DNA from: Alphaproteobacteria bacterium
GTDB lineage: Bacteria > Pseudomonadota > Alphaproteobacteria > Thalassobaculales > Thalassobaculaceae
DNA length: 64,000 nucleotides
Direction: 5' to 3'
NCBI GenBank assembly: GCA_024742275.1
Contig: JANSYS010000005.1
Location: 1-64,000, forward strand
Shown here: in pieces, positions 9,235 through 19,208 of the stretch
How the letters are laid out: every line of letters begins with the position of its first letter
How positions within the stretch are numbered: the first letter of the stretch is position 1
Notes under the pieces: generated by a model
What the model was told of the DNA's origin: nothing
Database searches by the model: none
The model's input: the letters and a program-made list of their open reading frames with translations, nothing else
Translations under genes and position numbers: made by a program

Positions 9235-9944
9235 TGAAGCCGCATGAGAGGATCCTCGTCGGCATCGACACGCCGGACATGGAGCGTGCCCGACATATCG
9301 CGGAGCGGGTGCGCGGCCTGGTGGGCGGCATCAAGCTCGGCATGGAGTTTCACAACGCGAACGGTCCCGCGGGCGTGCGGGAGATCGCCGGCGACACGCC
9401 GCTGTTTCTGGATCTCAAGTATCACGATATCCCGAACACCGTGGCCGGGGCCGTGCGGTCCGCCGTGACCACCTGCCGGCCGCGCATCATCAACGTCCAC
9501 GCTTCCGGCGGGCCCGCGATGATGCGGGCGGCGGTCGACGCCAATCGGGACGCGGCAGCGAAAGTCGGGATTGCGCCGCCGTTGATGATCGCCGTCACCG
9601 TCCTGACCAGCATTGACGACGCGGATCTGGCGGCAGTCGGTCAGGCGACGCCCGCCGGCGATCAGGTCAAGCGCCTCGCCCTGCTCGCCAAGGAAGCGGG
9701 GTGCGACGGCGTCGTGTGCTCGCCGCACGAGATCACGACGCTGCATGATGCCTGCGGCGACAATTTCACCCTCGTCGTTCCCGGCATTCGACCGGCGGAC
9801 GCGCCCGAGGACGACCAGAAGCGTAAAATGACGCCCTCCGACGCCGTCTCCGCGGGAGCGGACTACATCGTCATCGGGCGGCCGATTACTCAGGCCGCTG
9901 ATCCCGCCGCCGCCGCCAAAGCGATTGCCGAGAGCCTGTTGTGA
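9234..9944 (+). CDS. pyrF: Orotidine 5'-phosphate decarboxylase
   Basis: It makes UMP from OMP, the last step of de novo pyrimidine synthesis. The protein has 236 residues and a TIM barrel. The catalytic network is Asp60, Lys62 and Asp65 in DLKYHDIPNT. The phosphate-binding segments are VVPGIRPA and ADYIVIGRPIT near the C-terminus. The ATG overlaps the previous stop by one base, and the end overlaps the GTG of trpF by 4 nt, so it is the middle gene of a coupled run. Confidence 0.97.
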   Translation: MKPHERILVGIDTPDMERARHIAERVRGLVGGIKLGMEFHNANGPAGVREIAGDTPLFLDLKYHDIPNTVAGAVRSAVTTCRPRIINVHASGGPAMMRAAVDANRDAAAKVGIAPPLMIAVTVLTSIDDADLAAVGQATPAGDQVKRLALLAKEAGCDGVVCSPHEITTLHDACGDNFTLVVPGIRPADAPEDDQKRKMTPSDAVSAGADYIVIGRPITQAADPAAAAKAIAESLL

Positions 9945-10624
9945 CCCGTTTCCGCAAGACCAAGGAGCCGCTGGTGAAAATCTGCGGCCTGAATACGCTG
10001 ACCGTGGTCGAGGCCGCTGTCGACGCGGGCGCCGACATGATCGGCTTCGTATTCTATGAGCGCAGCCGCCGGACCGTGACACCCGATCTTGCCGAGGCGC
10101 TCGGCAAGGACGTGACCGGCGTGACCCGGGTCGCCCTGGTCGTCGATGCCACCGACGCGGAGATCGACGAGATCACCGGTACCGGTGTGATCGACATGCT
10201 CCAGGTGCATGGAAAGGAAGGGCCGGACCGTGTTCTGGAGCTGAAGAAGCGGACCGGGCTGCCCGTCATGAAGGCGCTGAAGGTCGCGACCCCTGCCGAC
10301 GTGAAGCAGGCCTATGCGTATGTCGGTATCGCCGATCATCTGCTGTTCGACGCCAAGACCCCCAAAGGGATGAAGGGCGCCCTGCCCGGCGGCAACGGCA
10401 TCTCCTTCGATTGGAACCTGCTGGACGGGCTCAACATCGACATGCCGTGGATGCTGTCCGGCGGCCTGAACGCGGAGAACGTGGCCGACGCGATCCGAAC
10501 CACCGGCGCGCCGGGCGTAGATGCCTCATCCGGCGTCGAGGACAAACCCGGCGTGAAAAATCCCGACCGGATCCGCGCCTTTCTGCACGCGGCCAAGCAC
10601 GCCCTGCTGGAGCCCACGACATGA
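9941..10624 (+). CDS. trpF: Phosphoribosylanthranilate isomerase
   Basis: It performs the Amadori rearrangement of PRA to CdRP in tryptophan synthesis. The protein has 227 residues, a TIM barrel with general base Cys15 in VKICGL and general acid Asp137 in LLFDAKTP. The phosphate site is WMLSGGLNAENV and VDASSGVE near the end. The start is a GTG that overlaps the pyrF stop (GTGA). In many relatives trpB and trpA follow directly; here an M20 peptidase overlaps it by 4 nt instead, so the trp genes are split. Confidence 0.96.
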   Translation: MTRFRKTKEPLVKICGLNTLTVVEAAVDAGADMIGFVFYERSRRTVTPDLAEALGKDVTGVTRVALVVDATDAEIDEITGTGVIDMLQVHGKEGPDRVLELKKRTGLPVMKALKVATPADVKQAYAYVGIADHLLFDAKTPKGMKGALPGGNGISFDWNLLDGLNIDMPWMLSGGLNAENVADAIRTTGAPGVDASSGVEDKPGVKNPDRIRAFLHAAKHALLEPTT

Positions 10625-12021
10625 CCCCTCTGCCGACGGCGAGAGTTCTCGAGCGCGTTGATGCCGGCCTGGACGCCTCGGTCGAGCGCCTGTTCGACGT
10701 GCTGCGAATCCCCAGCGTCTCAACCGATCCGGCTTTCGCAGCCGACGTCCGGCGCGGCGCCCAATGGATGGCCGATACCCTGCGAGATCTTGGTTTCGAC
10801 GCCTCGGTGCGCGACACGCCGGGTCACCCCATTGTAGTTGCCCACCACGACGGACCGGGCGGCGACGCGCCGCACATTCTCTACTACGGCCATTACGACG
10901 TGCAGCCGGCCGATCCTCTGGAACTCTGGGAATCCGGCCCGTTCGAACCGGTACTGGTCGATGCCGAGCACGGCAAGCGAATCGTCGCGCGCGGTGCGGT
11001 CGACGACAAAGGCCAGGTGATGACCTGGATCGAAGCGTTCCGCGCCTGGATCGATGTAAACGGCACCCTGCCCTGCCGGGTCACCGTCCTGCTCGAGGGC
11101 GAGGAGGAGACCGGCAGCCCGTCGCTCGACGCGTTCATCAAGGCCAACGCCGACGAGTTGAAGGCCGATGCCTGCATCGTCTGCGACACCGGCATGTGGG
11201 ACGTGACCCAGCCGGCGATCACCTACAGCCTGCGCGGCCTCGCCTATCTCGAGGCGACGATCAAGGGACCGGACCGCGACCTGCATTCCGGCCTGTTCGG
11301 CGGCAGCATGATCAATCCGCTCAACCTGCTGGGCCGCATCGTCGGGGAGCTGCACGACGAGAAAGGCCGGGTGCAGATCCCGCACTTCTACGACGACGTC
11401 ATTCCGGTCGGCGAGAACGAGCGAGCCCAATGGGAGGCGCTCGGCTTCGACGAGGCGGCCTTCCTCGGGGAGGTCGGTCTGAAGACGGCCGGCGGCGAGG
11501 CCGGGGTGGGTGCGCTGGAGCGCCAGTGGGGCCGGCCGACCTGCGACGTGAACGGTATTCTGGGCGGCTATGTCGGCGACGGCGCGAAGACCGTCATCGC
11601 CAGGGAAGCCATGGCCAAGATATCGTGCCGCCTCGTGCCGGATCAGGATCCGCGGGCCGTCCTCGACAACCTCAAGAGGTTCATCGCGGACCGTCTGCCG
11701 GAGGAATACACCGCCACCTTCGTCGAACTGGGCGAGGCGCCGGCGATCCGGGTACCCACCGAGTCACCCTATCTGCAGGCCGCGCAGGCCGGACTCAAGG
11801 ACGTCTTCCGCCGCGACGCCTACCTGATCGGGTCCGGCGGGTCGATCCCCGCGGTCGGCTCGATCAAACGCTATCTCGGCATTGAGTCGATCCTGCTCGG
11901 CTTCGGCCTGGCCGACGACCGTGTGCATTCCCCGAACGAGAAGTTCGAGCTCGTGTGTTTCCACAATGGCATCCGCTCGAACGCGGCGGTGCTGGCCCGA
12001 ATCGCCGATCTTACGACGTAA
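10621..12021 (+). CDS. M20 family metallopeptidase (dipeptidase type)
   Basis: The protein has 466 residues and no signal peptide, so it is cytoplasmic. The two-metal centre is visible: His in YYGHYDVQP, bridging Asp in GAVDDKGQ, the catalytic Glu pair in LEGEEETGS, Asp in VCDTGMW, and the final His in ADDRVHSPNE. A dimerisation (lid) domain lies between about 200 and 330, with DRDLHSGLFGG. These features fit the ArgE/DapE/CNDP dipeptidase group. The substrate is likely a dipeptide or an N-acylated amino acid and cannot be fixed from sequence. The ATG at 10621 overlaps the trpF stop, suggesting one transcript. Confidence 0.92.
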   Translation: MTPLPTARVLERVDAGLDASVERLFDVLRIPSVSTDPAFAADVRRGAQWMADTLRDLGFDASVRDTPGHPIVVAHHDGPGGDAPHILYYGHYDVQPADPLELWESGPFEPVLVDAEHGKRIVARGAVDDKGQVMTWIEAFRAWIDVNGTLPCRVTVLLEGEEETGSPSLDAFIKANADELKADACIVCDTGMWDVTQPAITYSLRGLAYLEATIKGPDRDLHSGLFGGSMINPLNLLGRIVGELHDEKGRVQIPHFYDDVIPVGENERAQWEALGFDEAAFLGEVGLKTAGGEAGVGALERQWGRPTCDVNGILGGYVGDGAKTVIAREAMAKISCRLVPDQDPRAVLDNLKRFIADRLPEEYTATFVELGEAPAIRVPTESPYLQAAQAGLKDVFRRDAYLIGSGGSIPAVGSIKRYLGIESILLGFGLADDRVHSPNEKFELVCFHNGIRSNAAVLARIADLTT

Positions 12022-12031
12022 GAAGGGCCGG

Positions 12032-12625
12032 CTAGGACTGGCGTAGGCAAAGCTCGTTGAGAACGCCGTCCTTCAATCTGTAGACCACCCCATGGACCTG
12101 TAGCTTGCTCCCCTTCGCCCAGGCGTCCCGGACGATGGTGGTGCGGCAGACGTTGTCCGCCTGCTCGATGACGTTGAGCTCGCACAGCCGGTCGAGAGCC
12201 TCTTCCCGAAGCATGTCCTCTGGCAATTCCTTCGCGTGCAACCGCTGCACCACCCGGATATGGTTGAGCCAGTTGTCGATCAGGCCGTTGTCGGCGTCCG
12301 ACATCGCAGCCTTCACGCCGCCGCAGCCGTAGTGCCCGCAAACGAGTATATGGCTGACCTTCAGAACCTCCACGGCGTACTGAATGACCGATAGGCAGTT
12401 CAGATCGGACGGCACGACCATGTTGGCGATGTTGCGGTGGACGAACACCTCGCCTGGCGGGAGGTCGAGAATCTGGTTGGCGGGAACGCGGCTGTCGGCG
12501 CAACCGATCCAAAGAATGTCAGGCGCCTGCTGCTCCGACAGCTTGGCGAAATAGTCCGGATTGGCCGCCTTGATCCGATCGGCCCATTGCCGATTGCGGT
12601 CCAGGATCTTCTCGAAATCGTCCAT
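12032..12625 (-). CDS. Beta-class carbonic anhydrase
   Basis: It interconverts CO2 and bicarbonate. The protein has 197 residues. The zinc ligands Cys42, His98 and Cys101 lie in GCADSRVP and GHYGCGGV, with the Asp44-Arg46 dyad. The length and the QILDLPPGEVFVHRNIAN segment match the Can/CynT group of plant-type beta enzymes. It converges with the M20 peptidase gene, leaving only 10 bp between stops. Confidence 0.95.
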   Translation of the reverse strand: MDDFEKILDRNRQWADRIKAANPDYFAKLSEQQAPDILWIGCADSRVPANQILDLPPGEVFVHRNIANMVVPSDLNCLSVIQYAVEVLKVSHILVCGHYGCGGVKAAMSDADNGLIDNWLNHIRVVQRLHAKELPEDMLREEALDRLCELNVIEQADNVCRTTIVRDAWAKGSKLQVHGVVYRLKDGVLNELCLRQS

Positions 12626-12759
12626 CGATGACCCGCTATTCGATCGTTTGTTCGGCTATATCACGACCCTTGTCGCCGGATCACCTTTGACGGCCCGGCC
12701 ATGCGCAGCGGCGCCAGACCTGCGACATCATCGATGCGAGCCCGGCAATGCGGCGCCGG

Positions 12760-13947
12760 TCAGGAGGACAGTTCAGATGAGGCGGCTGCCAAGGCGCCGG
12801 CGGTGTCGGCGTTACGACCGAGATCCGCCATCGCGGACGCGATCTGATGGATATCGGTCAGGATGTCGCCGTCGGTCACGTATCCCATGGTACCGATGCG
12901 AACCAAACGGTCCTTCAGGTCCTCGAACCGTGTGCCGGCGACAACGGCGTTGTAGCCCTCCGACAGTCGGTCGATCAGCGCCGGAGCCGAAAGCCCCTCC
13001 GGCGTCTTGGCCACGACAAGGGTCGGACTGGGCGTACCGGTCGGGAACACGGCGAAGCCGAGCGTTTCCAGCCCGGCGCTCAACGCCCTGTTGAGCCGCC
13101 CATGCCGGGCGAGTGCCGCCGTGGCGCCCTCCTCGCCGATCATTGTCAGAGCCTCGTCCAGCGCGTTCAGCATCGCGACCGGGGCGGTGTAGGTCGGCTC
13201 TCCCTTCTCGGCCAAAGGACGGAAGCGGCGATAGTCGAAGTAGCTCCTAGGGCCGCGATCATCACGTTCGATCAGCGCCCAGGCCTTCTTGCTGATGCTC
13301 GCAATCCCAAGGCCCGGCGGGCACATCAACGCTTTCTGGGACGCCGACACGACCACGTCCACGCCCCAGTCGTCGGCCCGCATCTCGGCGCCGCCGAGGC
13401 CGCTAACGCTGTCGCAGGCGAGTACGGCCTCGGTCTCGCCGACAATCGCGCCGAGAGCTTTCAAATCGGTGAGTGCGCCCGTCGAGCTCTCGCTGTGGAC
13501 TGTGAAGACCGCGTCGTAGGTCTTGTCCTTCAGGGCCTTGCGGACGCCGTCCAGATCGATCGGATCTCCCCGTTCCGAGACGACCTCGTCGACTTCGGCG
13601 CCGATTGCCTCGGCGAGCCGACGGAATACCGGTCCCCATTGGCCGTTGGTAGTGATCAGCACGCGGCGGCCGGGTCCGGCGAGATTGACCACCGCGGACT
13701 CCATGGCGCCGATACCGGTGGACGCGAACAGGAAGGGCGGAATGCCGGAACGGCCCAGGATCGGCTGCAAGCGCTCCTGGATCGCCTTGAAGCGGGCCAG
13801 AAACTCGGGGCCGCGATGCGCCAGCATCGGTCGCGCGGCAGCCTTGAGCACACGCTCGGGCACGGCGGTCGGGCCCGGCAGGCGAAGGCGATATGGCAGG
13901 GCTACCCCGGCGGGCGCCCCTTCGACGGAGGTCTGGCGATCGGTCAT
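12760..13947 (-). CDS. Class V aminotransferase (alanine/serine-glyoxylate type)
   Basis: A 395-residue PLP enzyme of fold type I. Key segments are RLPGPTAVPERVL near the start, HRGPEFLARF, STGIGAMESAVVN, VHSESSTGAL, CDSVSGLGGAEM and the PLP Lys in SASQKALMCPPGLG. The arrangement is that of alanine-, serine- or phosphonoacetaldehyde-glyoxylate aminotransferases used in glyoxylate or photorespiratory-type metabolism. The exact substrate is open. It is divergent from the SDR gene at 14115 across a 167-bp region without an obvious operator. Confidence 0.88.
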   Translation of the reverse strand: MTDRQTSVEGAPAGVALPYRLRLPGPTAVPERVLKAAARPMLAHRGPEFLARFKAIQERLQPILGRSGIPPFLFASTGIGAMESAVVNLAGPGRRVLITTNGQWGPVFRRLAEAIGAEVDEVVSERGDPIDLDGVRKALKDKTYDAVFTVHSESSTGALTDLKALGAIVGETEAVLACDSVSGLGGAEMRADDWGVDVVVSASQKALMCPPGLGIASISKKAWALIERDDRGPRSYFDYRRFRPLAEKGEPTYTAPVAMLNALDEALTMIGEEGATAALARHGRLNRALSAGLETLGFAVFPTGTPSPTLVVAKTPEGLSAPALIDRLSEGYNAVVAGTRFEDLKDRLVRIGTMGYVTDGDILTDIHQIASAMADLGRNADTAGALAAASSELSS

Positions 13948-14114
13948 CGGCGGAAACTCGGCTCAGCAGTTGCGCCAGCATCGAAGCAGCGGGCGCGCGG
14001 TTCGGCAAGACGGTGAATGCCCGGAACCGAAGGAATGACCGACCTGCCACTCCGCATCTTGGCGCCGCGCGAGGCCGCCCCTAGAGTCGCCGCTCACCAT
14101 CGCAGGAGACGGAT

Positions 14115-14852
14115 ATGGACCTCGGACTCTCGGGCAAGAGCGTGATCGTGACCGGCGGCACTCGGGGCATCGGGCTCGCCATCGCCAAAGCCTGCCTCGC
14201 GGAGGGCGCGACGGTGTCAGTCTGCGGCCGCACCAGAGAGTCCCTCGACTCAGCCCTAGCCGAGCTGGGAGACGGAGCGCATGGAACGTTGTGCGATGTC
14301 GGCGACGCCGAGGCGTTGTCCGCCTATGTGAACGATGCGGCGACCGCATTGGGAGGTCTGTTCGCATTGGTGAACAATCCCTCCGGTTTCGGCGCCAGCG
14401 ACGACGAGGAAGGCTGGAAAAAGGGAATCGACGTCGATCTCATGGGGGTGGTGCGCGCCACATGGGCGGCGGCTCCCCATCTCGAGAAAACCGGCGGCAG
14501 CGTGCTGAACATCTCCTCGATCTCAGGCATCGGGCCGAGCGGGTCCATTCCCTACGGTGCCGTGAAAGCGGCTGTGATCCAGCTCACACAGTCCCACGCC
14601 GTGCGCTATGCGCCGCAGGGAATCCGAGTGAACTGCATCGCGCCCGGATCCATCGAGTTTCCGGGCGGAAGCTGGGAGTGGCGTCGCTACAATGAACCGG
14701 ACAAGTACTTCGCAACGCGCGACCGCATTCCCTTCGGGCGGATGGGCACGCCGGACGAGGTCGCGCGCGTTGCCGCCTTTCTGGTTTCCGAGGCGGCCAA
14801 CTGGGTCACCGGCCAGACCGTGGCGGTCGACGGCGGTCAGAACTTCGGCTGA
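14115..14852 (+). CDS. SDR family oxidoreductase
   Basis: A 245-residue classical short-chain dehydrogenase. The cofactor site TGGTRGIG is at about residues 13-20. The catalytic Ser is in NISSISG and the Tyr and Lys in PYGAVKAA. The closing segment VAVDGGQNFG is typical. The usual NNAG is changed to NNPSG, a mild departure in the structural motif. RTRES after beta-2 suggests NADP preference, but that is weak. The substrate is unknown. Confidence 0.9.
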   Translation: MDLGLSGKSVIVTGGTRGIGLAIAKACLAEGATVSVCGRTRESLDSALAELGDGAHGTLCDVGDAEALSAYVNDAATALGGLFALVNNPSGFGASDDEEGWKKGIDVDLMGVVRATWAAAPHLEKTGGSVLNISSISGIGPSGSIPYGAVKAAVIQLTQSHAVRYAPQGIRVNCIAPGSIEFPGGSWEWRRYNEPDKYFATRDRIPFGRMGTPDEVARVAAFLVSEAANWVTGQTVAVDGGQNFG

Positions 14853-15004
14853 CCGCGCCGCCCACCACCTCAGGTCCAGACCGCGCTTCGGGACCCATAC
14901 CCCTGAGGGGCGCGGCGGGAGCGGAGACCTGCTATTCTCCCACCAGGAGACAACGCCGCGCAGGCCGCGCAGCAGGCGGCGCATTGGACCGGAGCATCTG
15001 TCGA

Positions 15005-16438
15005 ATGACTGAAATCACCCGGGACGGTTCCGTCGCCCCCGGTGCACGCCTGGACGGACTACGCACCGACGAGGCGTCGTTGAGCCGGCCGCGGGCAGCC
15101 GGCAACGGGGATACGGCCGAGAAGCGTCTGAAACACTATCTGCCGAAGACCCTGTTCGGCCGGGCGCTGCTCATCATCGTCACTCCTGTCGTTTTGATGC
15201 AGGTGATCTCGACCTACGTGTTCTACGAACGCCACTGGGAAATCATGACGCGGCGCCTGGTCCACAGTCTGGCCGGCGACATAGCGTTCCTGGTCGAGGA
15301 ACTCAGGCCGCCGATCACAGAAGACGCGGTCGACCGGCTGTCGGAACGGTCTATCCGGCACTTCGACATCGAACTGCATTGGCGCCCCGACGGCATCTTG
15401 CCGAATCGACCGGGATTCTCGGTGTTCGACCAGACCCAGATGGCGATGCAGGACGCGATGCACACCAAGGTCCGCCGCCCCTACGTGATGAACACCGACA
15501 CCATCGACCGGCGGATCGAGATCCTGGTTCAGCTTCCCTCAGGCGTGCTCCAGGTGATCGCCCACAAGAAACGTCTGTTCACCTCGACCACCTATGTCTT
15601 CCTGCTCTGGATGGTCGGGTCGTCGCTCGTGCTGTTCGCGGTCGCCATCGTCTTCATGCGCAACCAGATCCGGCCGATCCGCCGCCTGGCGATCGCCGCA
15701 CGGGCCTTTGGCCTGGGGCGCGACGTCACCGGGTTCAAGCCGGAGGGCGCCACCGAAGTCCGCCAGGCATCGGCCGCGTTCCTGCAGATGCGGGACCGGA
15801 TCAATCGCCAACTCACCCAGCGCACCGAAATGCTTGCCGGGGTGAGCCACGATCTGCGAACCCCGCTGACCCGGATGAAGCTCGAACTGGCCATGCTCGG
15901 CGACAACGAGGATACCGCCGAACTCAAGGCGGATGTGTCCGAGATGGAGCGCATGGTGGAAGGCTACCTTGCCTTCGCGCGCGGTGAGGGCGCCGAGACG
16001 CCGGTGGAGATCGACGTCGGAACGCTGGTGAACGACCTGACCGCCAGCGAACGCCGCGGCGGCAGCCGCATCGTCTACGAACAGCCGGACGACGGTGTCG
16101 CCGTCTTGCCCGCCCGTCCCGACGCCCTGCGCCGGGCAGTCGCCAACCTGATCCAGAACGCGGCACGCTACGGAACGCGCGTCAACGTCGCTGTAATGCG
16201 GGTCGGCGACACGGTGGAGATCCTGGTCGATGACAACGGATCCGGGATTCCCGTCGAGAAACGGGAGGAGGCTTTCCAACCGTTCAAGCGCCTCGAACCG
16301 TCGCGCAACCAGGAGACCGGCGGGACGGGCCTCGGCCTGACCATCAGCCGCGACATCGTCCGCAGTCACGGCGGCGACCTGACCCTGGAAGAGTCGCCGA
16401 TGGGCGGCCTGCGGGCGGCGATCCGACTGCCGATCTGA
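15005..16438 (+). CDS. EnvZ-like sensor histidine kinase
   Basis: A membrane sensor kinase of 477 residues. The first transmembrane helix is at about 50-72 and a periplasmic domain of about 130 residues follows (HWEIMTRRL to VQLPSGVLQV). The second helix is at about 205-225 with a HAMP linker. The HisKA box GVSHDLRTPLTRMK comes next, then HATPase motifs NLIQNAARYG, DDNGSGIP and GTGLGLTIS. The arrangement, with a short HAMP and this H-box, is that of EnvZ or osmolarity-type kinases. No response regulator gene lies beside it in this window. A TTG at 14984 is also in frame; the ATG at 15005 is preferred. Confidence 0.92.
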   Translation: MTEITRDGSVAPGARLDGLRTDEASLSRPRAAGNGDTAEKRLKHYLPKTLFGRALLIIVTPVVLMQVISTYVFYERHWEIMTRRLVHSLAGDIAFLVEELRPPITEDAVDRLSERSIRHFDIELHWRPDGILPNRPGFSVFDQTQMAMQDAMHTKVRRPYVMNTDTIDRRIEILVQLPSGVLQVIAHKKRLFTSTTYVFLLWMVGSSLVLFAVAIVFMRNQIRPIRRLAIAARAFGLGRDVTGFKPEGATEVRQASAAFLQMRDRINRQLTQRTEMLAGVSHDLRTPLTRMKLELAMLGDNEDTAELKADVSEMERMVEGYLAFARGEGAETPVEIDVGTLVNDLTASERRGGSRIVYEQPDDGVAVLPARPDALRRAVANLIQNAARYGTRVNVAVMRVGDTVEILVDDNGSGIPVEKREEAFQPFKRLEPSRNQETGGTGLGLTISRDIVRSHGGDLTLEESPMGGLRAAIRLPI

Positions 16439-16474
16439 CGTCGGGGATCGGCGGTCTCGGGCTGTGACTATGCC

Positions 16475-16489
16475 GTTCCCTTTTCGTAC
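16475..16489. promoter_or_regulatory. Possible LexA (SOS) box upstream of uvrB
   Basis: GTTC, seven bases, then GTAC, one mismatch from the alphaproteobacterial direct-repeat SOS box GTTC-N7-GTTC. It ends 21 nt before the uvrB start. The motif is short and could be chance. Confidence 0.3.
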
Positions 16490-16510
16490 CCCTCGCCCTA
16501 TGTTCCTCGC

Positions 16511-18742
<2,232 letters not shown>

Positions 18743-18785
18743 TCAGCACTGCCAGGAGTCCTCTCGGCCTCGTCCCGGAGCGGGT

Positions 18786-18826
18786 CGCGCGCTGACGCAA
18801 CCCCACCGTGATCCCGTCAGCGCGCG
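18786..18826. terminator. Long-stem hairpin between convergent uvrB and ydcH-like genes
   Basis: CGCGCGCTGACG (18786-18797) and CGTCAGCGCGCG (18815-18826) form a perfect 12-bp stem with a 17-nt loop. It lies exactly between two convergent genes, so a bidirectional terminator is the likely role, though no T-run follows. Confidence 0.5.
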
Positions 18827-18836
18827 CGGCTCACAG

Positions 18837-19079
18837 TTAGCCGGCTCTCAGCATGTCGAAGATCTCGTCCTTCAGCGCGAGGCGCTTCTTCTTGCATTCC
18901 TCGGCATAGGCGTCGGAGGCCGGCTCGATCTCGGCCTCGATTCGGGCGACCTCTCTGTCGATGTCGTGATAGGCATCGAAGAGTCTGGCGAAATGTGCGT
19001 TCTCGGTCTTCAGGATGTGTATCTTGTCCTTCAGTTCCGGGAACTCGCTGCCGATATCGTGGTGAAGGTCGGTGGTCAT
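18837..19079 (-). CDS. YdcH family protein (DUF465)
   Basis: A small cytoplasmic helical protein of 80 residues with the family layout: FPELKDKIHILKTEN, then FARLFDAYHDIDREVARIE, and the ending KKRLALKDEIFDML. Members are predicted antiparallel coiled coils of unknown function. The frame begins at 19085 with MF, but the ATG at 19079 (MTTDLHHDIG) matches the family start better. Confidence 0.9.
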   Translation of the reverse strand: MTTDLHHDIGSEFPELKDKIHILKTENAHFARLFDAYHDIDREVARIEAEIEPASDAYAEECKKKRLALKDEIFDMLRAG

Positions 19080-19208
19080 GAACAAGCCCTTCTCGTCTCT
19101 TGATAGCAGGACGGTATGACGCCGATATCGAAAGGTCGTTGACTGAGATCAATTCCCTGGGACGGGACGCCGCACGGGTCAGGCCGACCCGGCGGAGGCC
19201 GCCGGCAC

